DNA from: Lewinellaceae bacterium
Lineage (GTDB): Bacteria > Bacteroidota > Bacteroidia > Chitinophagales > Saprospiraceae
Direction of reading: 5' to 3'
Assembly (NCBI GenBank): GCA_020636105.1
Contig: JACJYL010000001.1
Coordinates: 2,604,001 to 2,668,000 of the forward strand
DNA: 64,000 nt
Shown here: in pieces, positions 59,239 to 64,000 of the stretch
Position numbering within the stretch: position 1 is the first letter of the stretch
How the letters are laid out: each line of letters starts with the position of its first letter
Made by a program: the position numbers and the translations under genes
The notes under the pieces: generated by a model
Databases searched by the model: none
What the model was told of the DNA's origin: nothing
Seen by the model: the letters and a program-made list of their open reading frames with translations, nothing else

Positions 59239-61032
59239 TTAAAAAGCCCGGATTGCTCGACAGCGCATGTAGTTAGCTCCTTTATTACCATAGTAAGCAT
59301 AACCAGCGTCGAAGGCATATATCCACGCCCAATTGCTGTTAACTTCCGTAGAGGACCAATAGCTTGAGTTACTAAAACCGCCAATAATATCTTTTTGCTG
59401 ATACATTAGGAAAAGCTCTTGCCGTGAAGGCAAAAACCAATCGTCATAAAGTATTCCATCTACCGTCACCGAATAATCACCACAACGCCTTGCCGCTATT
59501 CCTGGTTCACCACATCCATTAAGGATAGCTGTAGTATTGTTACTCCCTATTGAATAACTACCGGCCCCTACATAAGTACCTTCGCAACCCCAGGCGCCCG
59601 TAAAATCCCCATTATAGTCTTGATCTGATAGAGCGGCTACCAGCCCATGGTGCCCACTTGCATCCAAATAAAATATGATGCCCCCGGCATAGAAATCCCC
59701 TATGGCCAAATTACACGGTCCCCATGTCGGTACGCCATTACAAAATGTAAGTGTCTGACCGTGGCTCCCCGGTGCCACAACCTGCCAGGCACCTCCATTA
59801 TAATAGGCCATCGTACCATTTTGTGGATTCGTTGGCAGTTCAATTTCATTCGTCGGATCATTATCCGCATCATCGACATTATCGGTGTTATCTGCAAAAC
59901 CAGCTGGAATACCGGGAAGATTGCTCCATTTCTGCAGCTCATTCGTCGGATCGTTGTCCCCATCATCCACATCATCCCCATCCAAAAGATAGGCAGGAAT
60001 GCCAGATAAAGTACTCCAGGTTTCAATCTCATTCGTCGGATCGTTGTCCGCATCATCCACATTATCTGTGCCATCTAAAAACCCTGCGGGAATACCGGGA
60101 AGACTACTCCAATTTTGCAGCTCATTCGTCGGGTCGTTATCTGCATCATCCACATTATCTGTGTTATCGGAAAAGTCCGCTGGAATACCAGGAAGATTGC
60201 TCCATTTCTGCAGCTCATTCGTCGGATCATTATCCGCATCATCGACATTATCGGTGTTATCTGCAAAACCAGCTGGAATACCAGGAAGATTGCTCCATTT
60301 CTGCAGCTCATTCGTCGGATCAAGATCACCGTCAGCAGCAGTATGTGTTTCAATAAGATTTTCCAGCGTTAACCCTACCAAATCAACATAGTTTCTTGTT
60401 GCAGCATCCTGCTGATCAACCGGATCTCCAAGATTTTTGATATTATTGCCCGTCATCTGCAAATCCCCACCTGCCAATAAGCGCATGCGCTCCAAATTAT
60501 TGGTTCTGAATGGCAGGTCTTTTGAATCTATATTTCCCAGAAAATGATATTGAGGGTTGTTTCCAGTATTTCCCAACGTTTTCCAATATAAGGTAATAGC
60601 TTTTTCGGTCGGATTATTTCCGATCACCTCTCCCGCCGTTCCTGCATGAAATGCGTAAGGCACTGTAAGTAAACGCGTTGTGGATATGGATAAAAATTCA
60701 TCGCCTTCTTCCAGGGCCATATCCATCCAAACAGAAGTATGGCTCCATGCGATTTTTTCGAATACACCTATGCCAGCCACACCCTCTCCAATAATGATAT
60801 TAAAAAGCCCCAGATTACTGGTAGTCACATCGTGGATCTCACTGTAAATTACCTTTCCTGACGGGCCTTCCGCCAATAGGCTGATCTTTAGGGTAATGTC
60901 TTTATCAGCCAATACCTGACCTTTTGAATCCCGGGCAACCGCCTGAAAGTTCATACCCTGAGGTACAATCTGTGAAAAAACAAAGGAGAAGATCATCAGG
61001 CTGAACACTGCAATTGATATTATTTTTTTCAT
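59239..61032 (-). CDS. Secreted repeat protein with C-terminal DUF1566-like domain
   Basis: 597 aa. Signal peptide MKKIISIAVFSLMIFSFVFS; an N-terminal beta-rich domain (about 20-180; MNFQAVARDSKGQVLADKDITLKIS) common in Bacteroidota surface proteins; then about five 31-residue repeats (DPTNELQKWSNLPGIPAGFA plus DNTDNVDDADN), whose acidic DxDxDN stretches look calcium-binding; then a DUF1566/Lcl-like C-terminal domain (DWFLPSRQELFLMY, SSYWSSTE, YMRCRAIR). No sorting domain is present, but the next gene upstream carries one, 57 bp away. Probably a cell-surface adhesin-like protein; function unknown. Confidence 0.8.
   Translation of the reverse strand: MKKIISIAVFSLMIFSFVFSQIVPQGMNFQAVARDSKGQVLADKDITLKISLLAEGPSGKVIYSEIHDVTTSNLGLFNIIIGEGVAGIGVFEKIAWSHTSVWMDMALEEGDEFLSISTTRLLTVPYAFHAGTAGEVIGNNPTEKAITLYWKTLGNTGNNPQYHFLGNIDSKDLPFRTNNLERMRLLAGGDLQMTGNNIKNLGDPVDQQDAATRNYVDLVGLTLENLIETHTAADGDLDPTNELQKWSNLPGIPAGFADNTDNVDDADNDPTNELQKWSNLPGIPADFSDNTDNVDDADNDPTNELQNWSSLPGIPAGFLDGTDNVDDADNDPTNEIETWSTLSGIPAYLLDGDDVDDGDNDPTNELQKWSNLPGIPAGFADNTDNVDDADNDPTNEIELPTNPQNGTMAYYNGGAWQVVAPGSHGQTLTFCNGVPTWGPCNLAIGDFYAGGIIFYLDASGHHGLVAALSDQDYNGDFTGAWGCEGTYVGAGSYSIGSNNTTAILNGCGEPGIAARRCGDYSVTVDGILYDDWFLPSRQELFLMYQQKDIIGGFSNSSYWSSTEVNSNWAWIYAFDAGYAYYGNKGANYMRCRAIRAF
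59845..60320 (-). repeat. 93-bp in-frame tandem repeats within the secreted repeat protein
   Basis: ATTCGTCGG marks the units at 59848, 59941, 60031, 60124, 60217 and 60310: spacing 93, 90, 93, 93, 93. The unit between 59941 and 60031 is one codon shorter and diverged (ETWSTLSGIPAYLL). All variation keeps the frame, so unit number can change by recombination without loss of the protein. Confidence 0.85.
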
Positions 61033-61089
61033 TATGTTTTGTTATTTTTAATGAACAATAAAAACTTAATTTTTTGGACAAAAAATATT

Positions 61090-61635
61090 CTACTCTCCTG
61101 CTTTCAAAACTTTAATACTACTTTCATTTTTTCCCTGCGGATTAACATAACTGATGACATACAAGCCGTCCGGCAGTTGACTCATGTCTAACTTCCAGTA
61201 ATGCACCCCTGCGGGTAAGGTTTCCTTAACCATCAGTTTGCCGGTAAAATCGAAAACACTCAGGTAATTTATGCCAGCATCCGAATGGCTCCACTTTAAG
61301 TAGAGGTCATTACTGACAGGGTTGGGTGAGGCTTGTAAAGTGAACTGTTGAGTTAATTCAAAAAGTTCAAATTCTAATTCGGAAGAATTTTGTTGGTCAA
61401 CAAATATTTCCGGTTGAATAAAACCTTCTGTCAACTGGCCGAATGCTGTTGGAAGAACTTCTATGCTAAGTTCTCCTACCGACCATTCCAATTGAAAATC
61501 ACTTACTGGAACAATGCCGCTGCTTACCCCTAACAACCGTTGTTCAACAGTTTGAGCAAGCAACCCCATGGCCGTAATCAATAAAAATATCAGGGTTACC
61601 AAGAAGCGCTTTAAAGTGTTACAGGTCTTTTCCAT
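61090..61635 (-). CDS. Type IX secretion system-sorted exported protein
   Basis: 181 aa. Signal peptide (about 1-28, LVTLIFLLITAMGLLAQ) and a type A C-terminal sorting domain: ASPNPVSNDLYLKW, VFDFTGKLMVKETLPAG, then LPDGLYVISYVNPQGK, ending in SSIKVLKAGE. The short middle part (about 30-100; EWSVGELSIEVLPTAFGQLTEGFIQPEI) is a pattern often seen just before sorting domains in this phylum. It should be exported by the T9SS and anchored at the surface. It precedes the repeat-protein gene by 57 bp, so both are likely co-expressed. Two 15-bp direct repeats lie 115-150 bp upstream. Confidence 0.88.
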   Translation of the reverse strand: MEKTCNTLKRFLVTLIFLLITAMGLLAQTVEQRLLGVSSGIVPVSDFQLEWSVGELSIEVLPTAFGQLTEGFIQPEIFVDQQNSSELEFELFELTQQFTLQASPNPVSNDLYLKWSHSDAGINYLSVFDFTGKLMVKETLPAGVHYWKLDMSQLPDGLYVISYVNPQGKNESSIKVLKAGE

Positions 61636-61749
61636 AACTGTTTATTTTAGATTTTTACAAAAGGAGATACCAGCAGAAAAAAGTCAGTCAACCGTATATG
61701 CGATTTTTTTTTACTGGTTTACCTGACAAAACTAGGGGGTGTCATGGCA

Positions 61750-61785
61750 GAAAAAACGGACATGTTTGTGGAAAAAACGGACATG
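61750..61785. promoter_or_regulatory. Direct repeat pair with 21-bp period
   Basis: GAAAAAACGGACATG occurs at 61750-61764 and 61771-61785, 21 bp start to start, i.e. on the same face of the DNA. AraC-type and LytTR-type regulators bind such pairs. It lies upstream of the T9SS-sorted gene; the AraC-domain regulator at 62371 is next door. Confidence 0.45.
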
Positions 61786-61930
61786 GGGGGGCTGGTTGCT
61801 GGTTTGCGGGATGTCGCGCTGATCCAGTTGCGGTCCCGACCTGTCGGTACGGGAACATATTGGTGGTAAGCACTGTCGGGATATCGCTGCGTTCGACTTT
61901 GCTCCAGTTGAACCTGCCTGCCTCCTGAAG

Positions 61931-61962
61931 TTGTCTACCGTATATAGGTAAGTTTATCTTTA
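61931..61962 (+). promoter_or_regulatory. Candidate promoter of the small-RNA locus
   Basis: TTG (61931-61933), 21 bp, TATCTTTA (61955-61962), one mismatch from the -33/-7 consensus. Transcription would begin near 61968. Confidence 0.4.
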
Positions 61963-61967
61963 TTAGG

Positions 61968-62070
61968 TTAAATTCAATTCAACCCATTTCAGGGTTGTTT
62001 GTGGTTTTTCGATAACGCAGCATTTCATACTGCGTTATTGAAATTAATGCCCGTTGGGCATTTTTTTTTT
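61968..62070 (+). ncRNA. Candidate structured small RNA
   Basis: About 100 nt on the plus strand with three consecutive hairpins: CAACCC/GGGTTG (61979-61996), a 14-bp stem TTTCGATAACGCAG / CTGCGTTATTGAAA with one G-U (about 62007-62043), and ATGCCC/GGGCAT followed by ten T. A promoter-like pair lies just upstream. No open reading frame of any size is present and both flanking genes are on the other strand, so the terminator has no other obvious owner. Function unknown. Confidence 0.5.
62047..62070 (+). terminator. Strong rho-independent terminator, plus strand
   Basis: ATGCCC-GTT-GGGCAT followed by an unbroken run of T to 62070. No protein-coding gene on the plus strand ends nearby (the last stops at 59139), so it probably ends the small RNA. 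Confidence 0.75.
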
Positions 62071-62370
62071 GATAGTATAGCCATTAGAGCATAGGATTTC
62101 CGGTATTCGCCTGACCTATTCCCGACAGGGAATCAACCTGCCTGACGGCAGGTATTAATAACAAGGGATGAAATCCAATGATGAGAAAAAAACCATCTTC
62201 AACCCCGAAGTGGGTTGAATTTCATCTATTAAACAAAAATCCCCTCTTTTAGTACATGGGTTAGATTTGATTTTACCTGAAATTTTTAATACGCTTGCAA
62301 ATAGTATCCCGCTTAGAGATTTTCTTGTTGGAAAAATGACTATTGAAAATATTGAAAATTTCAAATCATT

Positions 62371-64000
62371 TTATAAAAAATACTCGGAAGGCAATTTACC
62401 AAAACGGTCTTTGAACAATTGAGAGAAGTATTTCGAATCCCGGAAGCTTACCGCCCAGGCTACATCCTGAACGGTTTTTTCCTGCCGGTCTTCGAGGATC
62501 CGGCGTGCTTCCTGCAAACGGACTTCTTTGATGTACTGGCTGGGCGAGAGGCCTGTCAGTGATCTTATTCGGCGGCGGAGCTGGCGGGTGCTGAGAAACA
62601 GTTTGGGGGCGAGCCAATCTACCGTGAGCAGGTCGTTCTGCACTTCCTTTTTGACCAGGGTTTCCAGTTCTTCCAGCCAATCGGCCTCTCCCGGGGAGGT
62701 TGGGTGGTTAAATCCGGGGAGTTGTAAAACCTCTTCGGTTTTCGTCAACCCTTCCGGAGCACAATCCTCGATATAAGCTTGCCGCTCCCGGTACCGCTCC
62801 AATAGATTATCAATACGCACCAACAGTTCCTCTTCCTCAAAAGGCTTACGCAGGTAATCGTCGACCCCGATACGCAGGGCTTTGAGTTTGTCCTGTACAT
62901 CTGCCCTGGCCGTGAGCATGATCACAGGAATGCGCCGGTAGCGGTTATCTGATTTTAAAACCTCCAGTAATTGGAAACCATCCATCAACGGCATCATCAC
63001 ATCGGAGAGAATGATATCCGGAAGGTTGTTGACAGCCGCCGATGGCTGGGGAGCAGTGGTCGGCTCTGTCAACCTGAGCAAAGCCTCCTTGCCGTTTGCT
63101 GCAGTCATTAAGTTGAATTGAGGCTCCAGTATCTGGCAGATATAATGGCTCATGTCAGGATTATCTTCCACCACTAAAATGGTCGGTCGGCTCAGGCGTT
63201 CAGCTGGTTGATTTGCAATGGTAACCACCTCCGCAACTTCCCGTTCGGATATCCTCGTTCCCGATTCCATTTTAGCTGCAACACCCACCACATTTCCATT
63301 GCTTACATGATTAATGCCCCACAAGTCATTGCTGATGGGCAATGCCTCCCTCTCCATTACATGGCTCTCTTTTTTCGGCCATTCAAAATAAAAGGTACTG
63401 CCTTCTTGAAGTTTACTTTTCACCCAAACCTTTCCCTCCAATACGCTGGCAAATTCTTGTACCAAAGCGAGGCCGATCCCCGTTCCTCCCTCCGCCGGGG
63501 CATCCGGTCGGCTGGTCTGGAAGAAACGTTTGAAAATATTGGGCAAATCATCCGGGTGTATGCCCTTTCCGTTGTCTGTAACGGAAAGTAATAATGTCTT
63601 TTCTTGCTCTTCCAAATGAATTTTTACGCTGCCTCCATTAGGCGTAAATTTCAAAGCATTAGACAGGTAATTATAGACTATTTTCTCAAACTTTTCTTCG
63701 TCAATCAGGACTTCCAGGTTTTCGTTTGCCTGATAATCCTGTGTTAAGGAGATTCCCATAACATGGGCCTGGGATTCAAAAGCCGAGCAATAACGCCGAA
63801 GCAGTGGGTAGAGCGTTACGGGGGTTTCATGTAACTCCAATTTATTGGATTCCATTTTACTCAGGTCGAGCAGCTCATTGATGAGTTTGAGCAGGTTTTG
63901 GCCGTTTTGCCGGGCATTTTCCAATAATGAAAAATCTTTTTCTTCAAGCCGGTTTCTTTTCAAAACCATTTTTACCGGCCCCAAAATCAAAGTAAGCGGC
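62371..64000 (-). CDS. Hybrid two-component system regulator: kinase, receiver and AraC-type domain (5' partial)
   Basis: About 543 residues, open at the window edge. The sequence begins PLTLILGP, which directly follows the phosphoacceptor His in the HisKA H-box, so the edge cuts just after that His. Then HATPase with YLSNALKFTPNGG (N box), VTDNGKGI (G1) and GGTGIGLAL (G2); a receiver domain (ILVVEDNPDMSHYI, phospho-Asp in IILSDVMMPLMDGF, YLRKPF); and an AraC-type HTH (VDWLAPKLFLSTRQLRRRI, SPSQYIKEVRLQEA). This is the HTCS architecture; the N-terminal sensor, often a periplasmic beta-propeller, is outside. It may control the adjacent secreted-protein genes. Confidence 0.92.
   Translation of the reverse strand, partial: PLTLILGPVKMVLKRNRLEEKDFSLLENARQNGQNLLKLINELLDLSKMESNKLELHETPVTLYPLLRRYCSAFESQAHVMGISLTQDYQANENLEVLIDEEKFEKIVYNYLSNALKFTPNGGSVKIHLEEQEKTLLLSVTDNGKGIHPDDLPNIFKRFFQTSRPDAPAEGGTGIGLALVQEFASVLEGKVWVKSKLQEGSTFYFEWPKKESHVMEREALPISNDLWGINHVSNGNVVGVAAKMESGTRISEREVAEVVTIANQPAERLSRPTILVVEDNPDMSHYICQILEPQFNLMTAANGKEALLRLTEPTTAPQPSAAVNNLPDIILSDVMMPLMDGFQLLEVLKSDNRYRRIPVIMLTARADVQDKLKALRIGVDDYLRKPFEEEELLVRIDNLLERYRERQAYIEDCAPEGLTKTEEVLQLPGFNHPTSPGEADWLEELETLVKKEVQNDLLTVDWLAPKLFLSTRQLRRRIRSLTGLSPSQYIKEVRLQEARRILEDRQEKTVQDVAWAVSFRDSKYFSQLFKDRFGKLPSEYFL

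Larger units (their letters stand above)
61636..62370. other. Long intergenic region with regulatory repeats and a small-RNA candidate
   Basis: 735 bp between minus-strand genes. It holds the direct repeats at 61750-61785, the small-RNA candidate at 61968-62070, a CCTGCC/GGCAGG hairpin (62133-62150) and, up to 62370, AT-rich sequence. A plus-strand open stretch at about 62230-62400 without a start codon looks faintly coding but is not assigned. Confidence 0.5.

Noticed and set aside
59845..60320. Regular repeats that might suggest a CRISPR array
   Set aside because: Units are 90-93 bp, contiguous without spacers, and fully in frame within a coding sequence; they encode protein repeats.
62230..62400. 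Start-less plus-strand open stretch reading HGLDLILPEIFNTLAN and on to KSFYKKYSEG
   Set aside because: It looks slightly protein-like but has no start codon, overlaps the end of the regulator gene on the other strand and matches no family I recognise; too weak to annotate.

Overview
The window looks like chromosomal DNA of a Bacteroidota bacterium, probably a free-living member of the Saprospiria/Lewinella type (the class-level guess is weak). Evidence for the phylum: a secretion-system type 9 C-terminal sorting domain (61090-61635), a lipoprotein-type Omp85 (TamL) paired with TamB, many Sec lipoproteins, LytS/LytTR and hybrid one-protein two-component regulators, AT-rich leaders with poor Shine-Dalgarno sites, and several promoters of the Bacteroidota type (TTTG, about 20 bp, TAnnTTTG). 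No rRNA, tRNA or CRISPR array was seen.

Region by region. (1) 1-16914 is a defence island: the 3' end of an E1-like/JAB-peptidase gene, a complete type I restriction-modification operon (hsdR-hsdM-hsdS), an McrBC pair, a two-gene unit on the minus strand (PLD/SNF2 helicase plus PD-(D/E)XK nuclease), and a decayed AbiE toxin-antitoxin module caught between two inverted copies of the end of an IS21-like element. (2) 16916-22133 holds a membrane-anchored metallophosphoesterase, a LytS/LytTR two-component pair, and a radical SAM/SPASM enzyme followed by a small conserved protein. (3) 22762-30044 is tamB-tamL, for outer-membrane assembly. (4) 30458-41058 looks like an undescribed lipid or natural-product cluster: two divergent cytochromes P450, an aminotransferase fused to an acyl-ACP-reductase-like domain, two GNAT/FemAB-type acyltransferases and two B12-type radical SAM enzymes. 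(5) 41395-44812 is an incomplete contractile-injection-system set (tape-measure N-terminus, PAAR, VgrG spike, DUF5908-like), broken up by palindromic repeats. (6) 45105-53522 is mostly housekeeping: a methyltransferase, a DUF885 lipoprotein, metZ and metX (metX preceded by a SAM-I riboswitch), an SDR, a HAD phosphatase and a beta-lactamase-fold lipoprotein. (7) 53568-64000 holds cell-envelope and secreted proteins: a beta-barrel protein, lipoproteins, dipeptidyl peptidase IV, a repeat protein with a DUF1566-like end, a T9SS-sorted protein, a candidate structured small RNA with its own promoter and terminator, and a hybrid two-component regulator cut by the window edge.

The intergenic spaces are rich in palindromic mobile-like repeats. 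One family (GGTGCAGAGCACC / 20-bp GGTGC stem) occurs twice, and one of its copies sits inside a second repeat with a 9-bp direct duplication. The strongest candidates for something new are the 30.4-41.1 kb biosynthetic cluster, the IS21-flanked AbiE structure, the PLD-helicase/nuclease pair and the small RNA at about 61968-62070.
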